A stretch of 40,496 nucleotides of DNA, taken from positions 1 through 40,496 of the forward strand of contig JAUIDI010000014.1 in assembly GCA_030428705.1 (NCBI GenBank), written 5' to 3'. How positions within the stretch are numbered: the first letter of the stretch is position 1; the number at the start of each line of letters is the position of its first letter. Below, piece by piece: positions 8,728 through 18,167 of this stretch. This DNA is from Bacteroidia bacterium. Lineage in GTDB: Bacteria > Bacteroidota > Bacteroidia > Flavobacteriales > Flavobacteriaceae. Below the pieces are notes generated by a model. It saw nothing but the letters and a program-made list of their open reading frames with translations, had not been told where the DNA came from and did no database searches. Position numbers and translations under genes: made by a program.

Positions 8728-9701
8728 CTGTCGGGGGTTGTTAGGATAACTTCGTGATTATTGACCAATAGTATTTTGTCTTTCTCCTTGTATTTTTTCT
8801 TTCTGAAGAATTGGGAAAAAGCCCTAATAGCGGATGTGCCTAGGGGTATGTTCGCCCTGGCCGTAACTTCACCAGCCGTTTCTTCGAGTGTCCGGGATTC
8901 GGCTTCCGCTTGGAACTCCCTGAACAATTCACCGGCGCGTTTGCTATACATGCCCGTGTTTCCATCCCGCACGTCTTTGGCAATCAGTATCACCGGAACA
9001 TGGTCGATGTTGGTCAAGCTCATGAGCACTCTTGAACCCCTTATATTGGCGTTGGCGAATAAAAAGGTGTTCTTCTTAAAAGTGTTGCCCTTATAAGTCA
9101 AGGGTTCATCCAAAATCAGTGTAACCCTATCGCCCGGAAGTATAAATTGATCCTGATAAATACTGGCCTTGAAGTATAGGGGTGGTTCCGATACCGATGC
9201 CGTGGTATTGACCTGTGCGGACGGTGTTGAAATGTCCTGAGATCGTGCCAAACGTTCTTCCCTGGCTTTCAGTAATTCTTCCCTGTATTTCGCTTCTTTT
9301 TCGGCTTTGGTGAGTGGTTTCGTGGTTTGGGTTCCTGCGTTGCCTGATACCACTTGCTCGGCCTTTCTCTGGCGTTCCAAAAGTTCGATTTGGCGCTGGA
9401 GCTCCAGTACTTTCGGGTCGTTTTCATCTTCGTAAAGGGAATCGCCCTCATCTAACATTTTTTCAATGCTGTTTTTCTTCGTCCGATGGGGGTCTATCAT
9501 TTCATTGTCGGCATCAAAAAGATTGCCCTCTTCGGATTCCATCATATCCTCAAAAGTGAACTCGGAATTAGTCTGTGATCCCGGAGAGGATTCAAAACCC
9601 TCGTATTCCGATTCACCGCTGCCGGCATTCACAAACAGGAAAATGACACCAATGCTTAGGAGCCCTACAATGCTTATGATAATAACCTTTGATCTATTCA
9701 T
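8724..9701 (-). CDS. traM: Conjugal transfer protein TraM (VirB10-like)
   Basis: The 325-residue protein has a single N-terminal membrane anchor (residues 5-24), an acidic and coiled-coil-prone linker (a QRQIELLERQR heptad region near 105), and a C-terminal beta domain containing DRVTLILDEPLTYKG and NGNTGMYS-type motifs (here DGNTGMYSK) diagnostic of the Bacteroidota TraM family. TraM is considered the VirB10 counterpart, linking the inner- and outer-membrane parts of the channel. It overlaps traK by 8 bases and traN by 4 bases. There is no traL gene between traK and traM, unlike CTnDOT. Confidence 0.88.
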   Translation of the reverse strand: MNRSKVIIISIVGLLSIGVIFLFVNAGSGESEYEGFESSPGSQTNSEFTFEDMMESEEGNLFDADNEMIDPHRTKKNSIEKMLDEGDSLYEDENDPKVLELQRQIELLERQRKAEQVVSGNAGTQTTKPLTKAEKEAKYREELLKAREERLARSQDISTPSAQVNTTASVSEPPLYFKASIYQDQFILPGDRVTLILDEPLTYKGNTFKKNTFLFANANIRGSRVLMSLTNIDHVPVILIAKDVRDGNTGMYSKRAGELFREFQAEAESRTLEETAGEVTARANIPLGTSAIRAFSQFFRKKKYKEKDKILLVNNHEVILTTPDR

Positions 9702-10326
9702 TTTCTAGCCTTTTATAAATTTGGGAGTAATCGGTAAAGAAGAAGCCTGTTTTGTTCTCAGGATAATTCGGTGTTCTCGTATCGATGTTGCCCCTGGCCA
9801 CAATCCTGAACCGTTTTATTTCATCCAGCTCATCGATGGTCAATATAGCCGAAAACTCCACCGAATACGGAAAGGTTTCGACATCCATCCGTATAATCCG
9901 TTCAAAATCTGCCTCATAGGTGTAACCAAGCTGGAGCGCATCGTTATAGCCACCATTTTTTTGATAGGTCTCGAATATCCGTTTCGCATCACTGCTGTTG
10001 ATGTAAAAAAGGCTTCGCGCCTGGTTCGCTTTAATATTAAGCCTGTCAAATGAATTGACATAATAAACAGCGGCCTCGCATTGGTTCAAAACCAATGTTT
10101 CCAACATCTTTTCCCGCTGGACCACTTCAGAATTTAATTGCTTTCCGGATTCGTCCGTTACAATGATTTTATTGACGGTACTAACATGGACAAAGAACGC
10201 CCAGATAAGGACGGCGACAACGATAACGGCACAGCAAACCATAAACCATTTGGTAAGCGAAACACCCTGTTTTTTGGCGTTCTGAAAACCGTTGTACTGC
10301 TTTTCAAATTCCTTGGTATCCATCAT
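9694..10326 (-). CDS. traK: Conjugal transfer protein TraK (VirB8-like)
   Basis: The protein has 210 residues, one transmembrane helix near residues 27-46, and a periplasmic domain with the TraK features ESGKQLNSE, MLETLVLNQCE and YYVNSFDR. TraK of CTnDOT-like elements is an inner-membrane channel component in the VirB8 position. The start (10326) overlaps the traJ stop by 4 bases, indicating translational coupling. A second Met at residue 2 is an alternative start. Confidence 0.88.
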   Translation of the reverse strand: MMDTKEFEKQYNGFQNAKKQGVSLTKWFMVCCAVIVVAVLIWAFFVHVSTVNKIIVTDESGKQLNSEVVQREKMLETLVLNQCEAAVYYVNSFDRLNIKANQARSLFYINSSDAKRIFETYQKNGGYNDALQLGYTYEADFERIIRMDVETFPYSVEFSAILTIDELDEIKRFRIVARGNIDTRTPNYPENKTGFFFTDYSQIYKRLENE

Positions 10327-11084
10327 ATCATATTGTTTATTTTGATCGCTACGAAGCGGTATAGGTAAATCTTGACCCCGATCAGAAAAAGGACTACGAA
10401 CATATTGTAGTCGCCTTGGTCAAAAAATGCCTGAAATATGCCCTCTGCGAAAAAATTGGCAATCATAAAACCAGGTATGTACAGGTAACATTTGTACATC
10501 TCCTTTATCCACTTTCTAAAAACTTCATCGGTGTCCTTGCTCATCAGGGAAATAATGGCAAATGGGGCTTGGAACTCCAGTAGAATGAGCCAGACGTAAC
10601 GCCCCGCAATGACAATGCTGAATAGGTAATTGTCAATAAGCAGCGCCATGGGCTTGATGGCGATTACGCTGAAATAACCAATCACCCAATCCCAATCTAG
10701 AATGCTATTGATTACGCCCCCCTCGGTAATCCGTTCGTCCTCTTCCAAAAGGGAATCCCAATAGCTGACATTGGGCTGTACACCAACAATGTTCAAAATT
10801 CCCTGTTCAATTTGGGTAAGGCCCCATTCCAAACCACTGATGATTACAGGAAAGAAAAGCATGAGGCCGATGTATGGAAAAAGCGGGGTCAAGAGGTCAA
10901 AAAACTTCTTATAATCCTTTACGTTCTCCCGCGACTGCTTGTAATAGACTTTCGAGACGTTCCGGACTACCAAGAACAAACCAACGGCATACACAAAAAT
11001 GTACGCGCCAATAAGTACACCGTTGGTTTTGAAATCCCGATATACCTGTTCTACGTCGCTAATTCCGATAAAGGATTCATCCAT
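10323..11084 (-). CDS. traJ: Conjugal transfer protein TraJ (VirB6-like)
   Basis: This polytopic inner-membrane protein of 253 residues has about five hydrophobic helices (around 22-40, 70-88, 135-155, 160-180, 225-243). Composition, the FAPFAI-like segment (here EFQAPFAIISLMS) and position match TraJ of Bacteroidota conjugation systems, the VirB6 counterpart that forms the inner-membrane pore platform. It is shorter than the roughly 330-residue CTnDOT protein, so part of the periplasmic or C-terminal region is reduced. It starts 3 bases after the preceding gene. Confidence 0.83.
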   Translation of the reverse strand: MDESFIGISDVEQVYRDFKTNGVLIGAYIFVYAVGLFLVVRNVSKVYYKQSRENVKDYKKFFDLLTPLFPYIGLMLFFPVIISGLEWGLTQIEQGILNIVGVQPNVSYWDSLLEEDERITEGGVINSILDWDWVIGYFSVIAIKPMALLIDNYLFSIVIAGRYVWLILLEFQAPFAIISLMSKDTDEVFRKWIKEMYKCYLYIPGFMIANFFAEGIFQAFFDQGDYNMFVVLFLIGVKIYLYRFVAIKINNMI

Positions 11085-11087
11085 AGG

Positions 11088-11657
11088 CTAGTTGGTCCCC
11101 CTGACCTTTTTATACATTGAACGTCTGTCGTGCGAGCTCTTACATCTGGAATACAGGGTTTTCAGGGCGGCTATGTTCTTGTCCGTCCGCTCCTCAATAT
11201 TCTGTAAAATCAAAATCCGTTCGCCGTCGTCCGCATTGATTTTCCCATTGGTCAAAAGTGCTTCCACCGATTCCATATTTTGGTTGTTGGCCTCAATGAT
11301 GTCCGAAACAATGTCCAGTGCCTTATCAAAGGTTTCATTGGAAAGGTCCAGCTTTGAAATATTCCTGCCGGTTTCAGAGGCCAGTTTGATCAACTCAAAC
11401 TCTTTATCGATGACACCTTTAATCGATTTCAAGGTGCGAACCGCTGACGAAACTTCCTTATAAATGTTCACCCCCTCTTTTACCGTATTGAACGTCTTTA
11501 CAAGGGTTGTCGATTGTGCCAAAGCTTCGGTAAGCTGTTTGGTCATGGTTACGTTTTGGGCCGTGGTCTGTGCCTCCAGAACCGGAGCTTCAACCACAAG
11601 CTGCGCACTGGTCAGAAAAGGCAATGCCAGGGCAAGCATTAGTTTAAACTTTCTCAT
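11088..11657 (-). CDS. traI: Secreted coiled-coil transfer protein (TraI/VirB5-like)
   Basis: The gene encodes 189 residues with a signal peptide ending FLTSAQ. The mature protein is almost entirely helical, with heptad-like stretches (TEALAQSTTLVKTFNTV; SVEALLTNGK). Position between traG and traJ and the Gln-rich helical start correspond to the TraI/DUF4141 family of Bacteroidota elements, which resembles VirB5/TrbJ, a minor pilus or channel component. The start overlaps the end of traG by 14 bases. The symbol follows the synteny more than any single motif. Confidence 0.72.
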   Translation of the reverse strand: MRKFKLMLALALPFLTSAQLVVEAPVLEAQTTAQNVTMTKQLTEALAQSTTLVKTFNTVKEGVNIYKEVSSAVRTLKSIKGVIDKEFELIKLASETGRNISKLDLSNETFDKALDIVSDIIEANNQNMESVEALLTNGKINADDGERILILQNIEERTDKNIAALKTLYSRCKSSHDRRSMYKKVRGTN

Positions 11658-14085
11658 ATTCCTCAGATTTTATGTGTTCAATAATTGTTTCTTCCATATC
11701 GCCGATTTGCTCGTATCTGGACTGTAAAGCGGCCCATATTTCACCCGTGGTCTGGAACGCCAAAAACTTCTCCTTAGAAAATTCGTTGCGGATAATGGTG
11801 GCATAGTTCTCATTGAACCGCACGAATTTTTCTGAGTATGGCCGATCGGCCGTAAAATTGTTCGATACCGATTTCATCATCTGGATGTGCTCGTTGTTTT
11901 TGAGCTTATGGCGCTCAATGATGGCATCATAAACCTGTTCGTTTCCTTCCAGCACTCCAAGTATTTGCATGTTCCCGATAATCGAATCGGTGTACTGGTT
12001 ATTTTTTGGCATCTGTGTGGGTGTTTGGAAAATGAGGCCTACCGCACCGTTTTCCTTCCTGATGCTGGCGGTGATCAACGAAATGGTGCTCATAATGTCA
12101 ATTCCGCTGTAATTGTCCTTCAGTTCACTTCCCAAAGCCATTTCGTCAAATATGAAGTAGCCCCTTTTGGTCTTGTCCTTTAATATTTTTTCATTGATGG
12201 CATCAAATAGAATGGTCATAATCACCGATACCAAGAAAGGGTTGTTTTTGATCTCGTTCAACTCAAAGACAATGGCCGATTTTTGGCCAATGCTCTCGTT
12301 GATTTCGCTATTGGACGATACCACGTTGTGGTATATCCCTCCTTCCAAAAACTCGGAGCATACCACTTTAAAGGAGTTGATGTCGAAATATTCTTCAGGG
12401 AAATCCTTGCGTTCGCAAATGGCCCTGAAATTTTGGACTACATGGTTATAATAGCTGATAAAATGGTGGTCCCTTTTAACTTGTTCGTAGTAATCTTGAA
12501 GGGTTTTTGTAATGGCCACGGCCTTTTTAGCCTCTCTTTTGATTTCCGCCGGCAATCTCCAAAACTTCATGACCACGGCCGTTAAGCTGAACAGCTTTTC
12601 GTTGGTAAGTTTTCGACCCTCCAGATTAAAGGGATTGATGCCCAGAGCGGTATTCGAGTTTACTTTGATATGCTTGCTTTCTTTTGGGTAAAGCTTGGTC
12701 AACTGTTCAAAGGAACTTCCAAATTCCGCAATGACCAATGTAACCCCGTCCTCTAAAAACTGATAAGCCATATTCAGGACGTCCGCACTTTTTCCGCTTC
12801 CGGTTGGTGCGTATATGATAAAATTCCGTGCGTTGATACGTTTGTTCTTTCGGTCCCACCAGTCCAATCGGTAAGGCACTTGCAAAAGCCTATCCTGAAC
12901 CACGATACCTTCTTCATCATCGGAATAATAGGAGTAGTTCGTTAGCATACAACAAGCATTCTGCAAGGTGTTGAGAAAGAGGTAATCCTTATGGAGCTTT
13001 GATTGCCTGCCCACGATTGTAGAAAGAAAAATGTTCTCTAGCCCTTCGTAGGACGGTATATAGTAGCTGATTTCCTTATCGTCCAATATCCCCTTTATGG
13101 CATCACTTCGTTTTCGGAGCTCATCGGTGTCCTCATGCCAGGCTATGATATTGAAGTGGCTTTTACAAAGGGTAACATTGTTGTCCAACAACTCTTTTTC
13201 CACTTCTTTCAATCGGGTAAACTCACGCTTCAGGGCGGTAGAAAAGGATTGGCTTTTCTCGTATTGCTCTACACGCATTTCAAGCTCGTCCTTCAATTGT
13301 TTGTGCCCAGGGAAATACAATACCTGATTGTAGATATGGTTGAAAGGCAGATGAACCCCGAAATCATCCATCAGACCTTTGTACAATTTCAGATTTTCAA
13401 CATTGATGGTCGTATCATCCGAAACATTGGTTATGGTGTCGGGCAAATAGGAAGAATCGCTAATCGAGAAAATTGAATAGTGGTTATCGCCAATATGCAG
13501 TTTATTGTCAAAGACCAAATCCCTTAGCCCCTGATCGCTTTGAAAACCATTGACATAGTTCAAAAAGAAATAACGCAACTCGTTTTCCTCCAGAGCGGTA
13601 ATCGTGGTATTGTAAAGTTTGTTCAGAATCCCAACGGAGCTTTTTACCTTGTCAAAAAACCGTGATAACCGTTCTTTGTCCTTTTTAGTCAATTTCTCTG
13701 TGTACTTCAGCGGATTTGCAACGTAACTTTCCTTTAGCGAGGCCAATTCGGTAATGGTAAAGGATAGCAGACAATAATGTTTGATTCCCTCTCTTCCATC
13801 GAAGTGTCTCGATTCGGCTTCCGTTAAAAACGTGTTTCTGAAGTAGTGTTTTGAACTGGAATACGTCTCTTCCAAGACAATATCCTGTTTCTGGACATAG
13901 ATACCATCATCGATATTTCGGAATGAGCGCACAAAGGATTCGTGTCGAAGGTCCAGTTTCACCATATCCAATGAATAAGGCTCGGGGTTCGTTACAAGAA
14001 AACACGCCCCTACGCTTCCATCCTTTGATAAAAAGAGGTTTCCGCTGAACCCTAAAATTGAATATGCGCTACTGCTTTTGATCAT
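11644..14085 (-). CDS. traG: Conjugation ATPase TraG (VirB4 family)
   Basis: At 813 residues this is a full-length VirB4-type ATPase. Walker A is APTGSGKS at residues 426-433, Walker B is YFIFDE at 643-648, and the downstream GLIFQTPTQ segment is typical of the family. The N-terminal half contains the membrane-associated VirB4 domain. It energises pilus biogenesis and substrate transfer at the inner membrane. ATGA overlap with traF (4 bases) and 14-base overlap with traI show operon coupling. Confidence 0.95.
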   Translation of the reverse strand: MIKSSSAYSILGFSGNLFLSKDGSVGACFLVTNPEPYSLDMVKLDLRHESFVRSFRNIDDGIYVQKQDIVLEETYSSSKHYFRNTFLTEAESRHFDGREGIKHYCLLSFTITELASLKESYVANPLKYTEKLTKKDKERLSRFFDKVKSSVGILNKLYNTTITALEENELRYFFLNYVNGFQSDQGLRDLVFDNKLHIGDNHYSIFSISDSSYLPDTITNVSDDTTINVENLKLYKGLMDDFGVHLPFNHIYNQVLYFPGHKQLKDELEMRVEQYEKSQSFSTALKREFTRLKEVEKELLDNNVTLCKSHFNIIAWHEDTDELRKRSDAIKGILDDKEISYYIPSYEGLENIFLSTIVGRQSKLHKDYLFLNTLQNACCMLTNYSYYSDDEEGIVVQDRLLQVPYRLDWWDRKNKRINARNFIIYAPTGSGKSADVLNMAYQFLEDGVTLVIAEFGSSFEQLTKLYPKESKHIKVNSNTALGINPFNLEGRKLTNEKLFSLTAVVMKFWRLPAEIKREAKKAVAITKTLQDYYEQVKRDHHFISYYNHVVQNFRAICERKDFPEEYFDINSFKVVCSEFLEGGIYHNVVSSNSEINESIGQKSAIVFELNEIKNNPFLVSVIMTILFDAINEKILKDKTKRGYFIFDEMALGSELKDNYSGIDIMSTISLITASIRKENGAVGLIFQTPTQMPKNNQYTDSIIGNMQILGVLEGNEQVYDAIIERHKLKNNEHIQMMKSVSNNFTADRPYSEKFVRFNENYATIIRNEFSKEKFLAFQTTGEIWAALQSRYEQIGDMEETIIEHIKSEEYEKV

Positions 14086-14390
14086 ATCTGGTTGAGTATA
14101 TCCTTATTGGACAAAACGGATCGCTTTGTTCCAAATCTATATTTGGTTTGGTTCGATAGCTTCTTGAACTGTTTCCTCATAAAGAGAATCGCCGTCAACG
14201 AAATGCCCATTGCCACAAAATAGGTAGTAAGCCCTGTGGCTGTTGGGTTTCCAAGAGCAAAAAGGGCCCAAATAAAGAATACCAGGGCAAATGCAATTTG
14301 TAGCACAAAGAGCAAATAGTAATAGTTGGGCTTAAAGCCCTGTATCCTCGGCTCCCGTTCCAAGTTTTTGTTGACGTCGTAAGATTTCAT
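14082..14390 (-). CDS. traF: Conjugal transfer protein TraF (DUF4133, VirB3-like)
   Basis: A 102-residue protein with two adjacent transmembrane helices (about 25-46 and 53-70) between a charged N-terminus containing EPRIQGFKPNYYY and a basic C-terminus. This is the DUF4133/TraF pattern; the family is the VirB3 counterpart that anchors the VirB4-type ATPase, whose gene directly follows with a 4-base overlap. Confidence 0.88.
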   Translation of the reverse strand: MKSYDVNKNLEREPRIQGFKPNYYYLLFVLQIAFALVFFIWALFALGNPTATGLTTYFVAMGISLTAILFMRKQFKKLSNQTKYRFGTKRSVLSNKDILNQI

Positions 14391-14393
14391 GCT

Positions 14394-14711
14394 TTAGACA
14401 TTGATTGAAATTCGTCCTCCGATAATGGCCACTGCCGCTATAACTCCAGCGAACAAAGCAGCGTATAACAGAATGATTCCCGCATTGATCAAACCTTCTT
14501 TTCGGGTATTCCGGTTGTTGACTTCTTCCCAGTTTCGGGTCAATCCCACGATGGCCCCAATCAACAGGATAAGCAACACCACCGGTACCAAATAATCATT
14601 GATTGCCTGGTTGATGGTTCCCCTAAAATCCTGAGCTTGCATTGCAGTTGTGGATAGTCCCAATACTGCGGATAAAATTGCGGTTTTCGATAATTTCTGA
14701 TTTGTTTTCAT
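14394..14711 (-). CDS. traE: Conjugal transfer protein TraE (DUF4134, VirB2-like)
   Basis: A 105-residue protein with a signal peptide ending MQAQ and two hydrophobic helices (about 38-56 and 75-95) separated by a short basic loop, the layout of pilin-like VirB2 and of Bacteroidota TraE (DUF4134). It is the first structural gene of the tra block proper, 3 bases upstream of traF. Confidence 0.86.
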   Translation of the reverse strand: MKTNQKLSKTAILSAVLGLSTTAMQAQDFRGTINQAINDYLVPVVLLILLIGAIVGLTRNWEEVNNRNTRKEGLINAGIILLYAALFAGVIAAVAIIGGRISINV

Positions 14712-14726
14712 TGTATAGTTTAAAGG

Positions 14727-16358
14727 TTAATATAGATTCTTGATCGTATTGATAATCTCATTATAATTTGCTTCAATATCGGATTCGCTTACGCTTCTCA
14801 CGATGGGCAATTCCAGTTCTTCAGGGAATTGCATCATATCGAGTTTTAAATGAAACTCATTGTAATTGGAGTTACTGCCGTAACCCACAAACTCCCCTGC
14901 CGGCAAGTGCTTGAAAAACGAGGTTTCATATTTGGCAACCTTATCCACCCTTTGGGAGTGTCCTGAACTGCTACTGTGTGTACCCGATGACCTACTGTAA
15001 GTCTTTTTGACTTCATCAATCTTGTCGAATTGTTGCACGTATCGTTTTTGGGCGACCGTATCTCCGGTCCTGCCAAAGAATACATTAGCAAAGTTGCTCT
15101 CCATTGAACTAAGGGCCTTTTCCCCATAAAGTGCGCTAATCTTGCTTTGCGATTGGGTAATAAAGACAAACGCACACAGATACTCCCGGAGTTCTGATGG
15201 CATTTCCTCAAAATTGTCAATCTTGAAGGTGGTCGCTTCATCCATGAAATAGACAAAAGGTATCTTGTTGCTCATGGTGAACCTTCTACTGGAAATTTTT
15301 ACGAGCATCCCCATGATGGGCCCGAGTATATTACGCAAGGCATAATTGTTGGAAATCGCAAAGAGTTTAGGATCCTCCGGGTCCAGCAAATTGAAATCAA
15401 AATCATTGCCCGAAAGCACGTAACAAATGTTCTTGTTATAGGCCAATTTTCCTATATAGTTGGTCAAAGAGCTCTTGTACCCTGAAAGCTGTTTCGGGCT
15501 ATCTTTTGAATCCAGAAAAGCACCGGCCAATGATTTAGCCTGGGCATCCTTTTCCAAAAAGGATATCAGGTGTTTATTGGAATTGTGGAGTGCAAAATTT
15601 GAAATGTGTGGCCAGGTACAGTATTGAGGATAATCCTTTCTAAACCGTATCATCAGGCCTTGTAACAGTCCAAGTCCACCAAGCCCCCAATCGTTCAACT
15701 TTTGACCCTCTGGCAAATAGGCGCGTATCAGGTCTTCGCCCAACTGTGGCAAATCATCGGATGAAGGTATCGCGGCCACCGATAACGGATTGAACCGATA
15801 TGTTCTTGACATATCGGTGAAGTTCACGTAATAGAATGAACCATCGTAACCGGTTTCCTTGATGAAGTGATATGCAGCCTTGGTATAATCAAACTCCTTC
15901 AGGTCATAAATCATTCCTGCGAACTTGTTTTCCACAAAGCCTTTTAGCAACGGTTTCCCAATACTTTTTGTCTTACCGGTGTTCGCTCCAGCGTACACCA
16001 AAAAGTTATTGAATGGATCCATGAACTTTATATTACGTCCGTTCTGGACCGATAATTCAATAGGGGTGAAGTTGTATGATTTTTTTACGGTTTTCTTATC
16101 CTTTGAAGTAAAGACAATCAAAGCCCCTATTACTAGGGCCAAGCTATATGAGGGTGCGCCATATTTGACCAAAAACGGTTCAAATTCAATGGAAAAATAC
16201 GGTTTCCCGTAATATCCAATGGCATAAATTACCAGCATATAGAGAAGGGAGCCGATTACAAAGGACATTCCCCTGTTTTTGGTAAATCGGACCATAAGAA
16301 TGATAAGGCCAATAAAGAAAAGGCCTCCCACAATCAATATGTAATATAAGTTCTCCAT
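14727..16358 (-). CDS. Type IV coupling protein (VirD4/TraG-like ATPase)
   Basis: The 543-residue protein begins with three membrane helices (about 5-23, 33-50, 70-84), then Walker A GANTGKTKS (124-132) and Walker B VYFMDEA (369-375). It corresponds to the coupling ATPase that brings the relaxase-DNA complex to the channel (called MobC in CTnDOT-like elements). A Ser/His-rich stretch near 460 (SRSSGTHSSSSGHSQR) is a flexible linker. The gene starts immediately after the relaxase stop, so relaxase and coupling protein are co-translated. Confidence 0.92.
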   Translation of the reverse strand: MENLYYILIVGGLFFIGLIILMVRFTKNRGMSFVIGSLLYMLVIYAIGYYGKPYFSIEFEPFLVKYGAPSYSLALVIGALIVFTSKDKKTVKKSYNFTPIELSVQNGRNIKFMDPFNNFLVYAGANTGKTKSIGKPLLKGFVENKFAGMIYDLKEFDYTKAAYHFIKETGYDGSFYYVNFTDMSRTYRFNPLSVAAIPSSDDLPQLGEDLIRAYLPEGQKLNDWGLGGLGLLQGLMIRFRKDYPQYCTWPHISNFALHNSNKHLISFLEKDAQAKSLAGAFLDSKDSPKQLSGYKSSLTNYIGKLAYNKNICYVLSGNDFDFNLLDPEDPKLFAISNNYALRNILGPIMGMLVKISSRRFTMSNKIPFVYFMDEATTFKIDNFEEMPSELREYLCAFVFITQSQSKISALYGEKALSSMESNFANVFFGRTGDTVAQKRYVQQFDKIDEVKKTYSRSSGTHSSSSGHSQRVDKVAKYETSFFKHLPAGEFVGYGSNSNYNEFHLKLDMMQFPEELELPIVRSVSESDIEANYNEIINTIKNLY

Positions 16359-17576
16359 TTATCCAGCCATCCCTTTGGCCAATAGTATTTCTTTTACTTT
16401 TTGTTTCAACTCCATCATGGCGGCGGCCTTTGGATTGGACACCAGCGCCAAGGCCTTTCTTTCGGCAATAGCGGCATCACCCAACGTTTTTCCAATAGCG
16501 ACCCCCTTAGCCTTGTTCAGCGGCTTTTTGCTCAATCTGGCAATAAGCTGCTTACTCTGCGGAGAAACATTTTTGTACGTTGTTCCCTTGTATTGGTCAA
16601 ACTCCTTCGGCTTATATCCAAACTTTTCATTGAATAGGCTGGAGCTGTCCGTTTTGAATTTTTCCTGATGAAAACCAACATGGACTTTTTCATCGTTCAA
16701 TTGGTGCTTCTCACTCTTACCCGTTCCTTTGGCGTTAGGGCTTAATTGCATTCCCCTGGCCTTGCTGATAATCTTGGAATCGGATACCAAAGGATTCCCT
16801 TTCTCATCAACAACTTTTTCCCCTTTGTACCATTTTGATTTTGTGTTTCTTGAAACAACAACGTGAACATGATAGTTCCAGCCTCCTTTTTCGGTCCCTT
16901 GGAAAATGATGTTTCCCTTTGCGGTTTGGATTCTGCCGTTATCGTCCCTTAGATACTGTGATTCCAAATCTTTGATGGCCCTTTTGTTGAGAATAATCTT
17001 TGCGGGGTTCTTACTGCTCTCGTTTTGCCTCAGTTTTTTGTCAATCTTCTTTTTGATGGCCAGGTTATGCTTTACGTTTTTGTCCCAAATGCTGTATTCC
17101 CTTTTGGATTCCACTTTGGCCACATAGTTCAGATCCTTTGCCTCCAGTATGATCTCGTTGCCCTCTTTGTCCTTTCTGGAGAAAGTATTGGCATAGAGCT
17201 CCATCGCATCATTGGTATAATCTTTTAGATACTGCCGGAACTGCAAATTTTCTTCAGGGGAGAGCTCTTCAATGATGTTGGTTCTTCCGTTGCTGGCCAT
17301 TTCAACCAAATGTTTCTGCTCTTCCCAAGAGGGATTGAAACTGAGCATATAAAATTTGGTGTCCCTGGCCGATAACCGATGATTGTTACCGTCTATGATT
17401 TGCACCGCCTTATTGTCAGATATATCATCGTGGTCCGAATTGAAAAAGCCATCATAATCCATATCATCCCTTTCCAAATCCTTGTTTTCTTTGGATAGGT
17501 ACTCTATCAGGTTAAAGGAACTGCCTTTGTTGTTCCCGCCCGTCAATTTCAATGGCTTATGTACTTTTACGAACAA
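16359..17576 (-). CDS. Relaxase (DUF5712-type MobB)
   Basis: The 405-residue protein has an HxH metal motif in YHVHVVVSRN (His236 and His238), the histidine triad region of relaxases, and an N-terminal LTGGNNKGSS with conserved YLSKE. This matches the DUF5712 mobilization proteins of Bacteroidota. Relaxases nick oriT and lead the strand into the recipient. The catalytic tyrosine is probably in the N-terminal part (Tyr26 or Tyr41 are candidates), which I cannot decide. The start is TTG at 17576, directly abutting the TAA stop of the upstream mob gene; no ATG start exists nearby. Confidence 0.88.
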   Translation of the reverse strand: MFVKVHKPLKLTGGNNKGSSFNLIEYLSKENKDLERDDMDYDGFFNSDHDDISDNKAVQIIDGNNHRLSARDTKFYMLSFNPSWEEQKHLVEMASNGRTNIIEELSPEENLQFRQYLKDYTNDAMELYANTFSRKDKEGNEIILEAKDLNYVAKVESKREYSIWDKNVKHNLAIKKKIDKKLRQNESSKNPAKIILNKRAIKDLESQYLRDDNGRIQTAKGNIIFQGTEKGGWNYHVHVVVSRNTKSKWYKGEKVVDEKGNPLVSDSKIISKARGMQLSPNAKGTGKSEKHQLNDEKVHVGFHQEKFKTDSSSLFNEKFGYKPKEFDQYKGTTYKNVSPQSKQLIARLSKKPLNKAKGVAIGKTLGDAAIAERKALALVSNPKAAAMMELKQKVKEILLAKGMAG

Positions 17577-18167
17577 TTATCTATTTTTAATAAGGTTAGA
17601 AATTGTATCTAGATTTCGGTCCAGAATGTTCTTTTTTATTTTGTACTCGTCTTTCTGTAATTGAATGCTTTTGGCATTATCACGCAATTCCTTCACTGCT
17701 CTTAAAATGGCATCGAGAAAATCCAAATTGGGTTTCAAGGTTTCCATTTTCTGATCGTTGTTACCGGTAGTCAATATCTCCTCGATACGTTTTTCCAATC
17801 GGGAATTTTCCTCCTGTAATGTCTCGATGGTTCCTACCAATTCTTCCACTTCTTTAGATGAAAAAATCTCTCCCTGAGCGACTGTTTGATTATCGGATTC
17901 AGAAACCCTGACCAAAATATCCTCCAACATACCCATGATTTTCGATAACTTTTTGGTCTCGATATTCCGTATAATTTTCACCACTCTTTCCGTTGCCTTT
18001 TTGGTAACGGTCATTGGAGAGGAATCAATTTCGTTGGGTTTGATACCGGTAGATTCGAAGTAGTCCAAAAATTGAGAAAGAACATCATCATACGATGTTC
18101 CCCTGCTCTTAAATTTATCTACACGCTCCTTGGTTTCAGGGTAGATTTTGATAGTTTGGAGAGACAT
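17577..18167 (-). CDS. Mobilization accessory protein (BfmA/BtgA-like)
   Basis: The protein has 196 residues. The N-terminal 35 residues (TIKIYPETKERVDKFKSRG) resemble a ribbon-helix-helix DNA-binding unit, and residues 90-195 are a long coiled coil (EEVEELVGTIETLQEEN and onward). This is the architecture of BfmA/BtgA mobilization proteins that bind oriT and recruit the relaxase. It is the first gene of the mob-tra operon, and the structured region upstream is the likely oriT. Confidence 0.8.
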   Translation of the reverse strand: MSLQTIKIYPETKERVDKFKSRGTSYDDVLSQFLDYFESTGIKPNEIDSSPMTVTKKATERVVKIIRNIETKKLSKIMGMLEDILVRVSESDNQTVAQGEIFSSKEVEELVGTIETLQEENSRLEKRIEEILTTGNNDQKMETLKPNLDFLDAILRAVKELRDNAKSIQLQKDEYKIKKNILDRNLDTISNLIKNR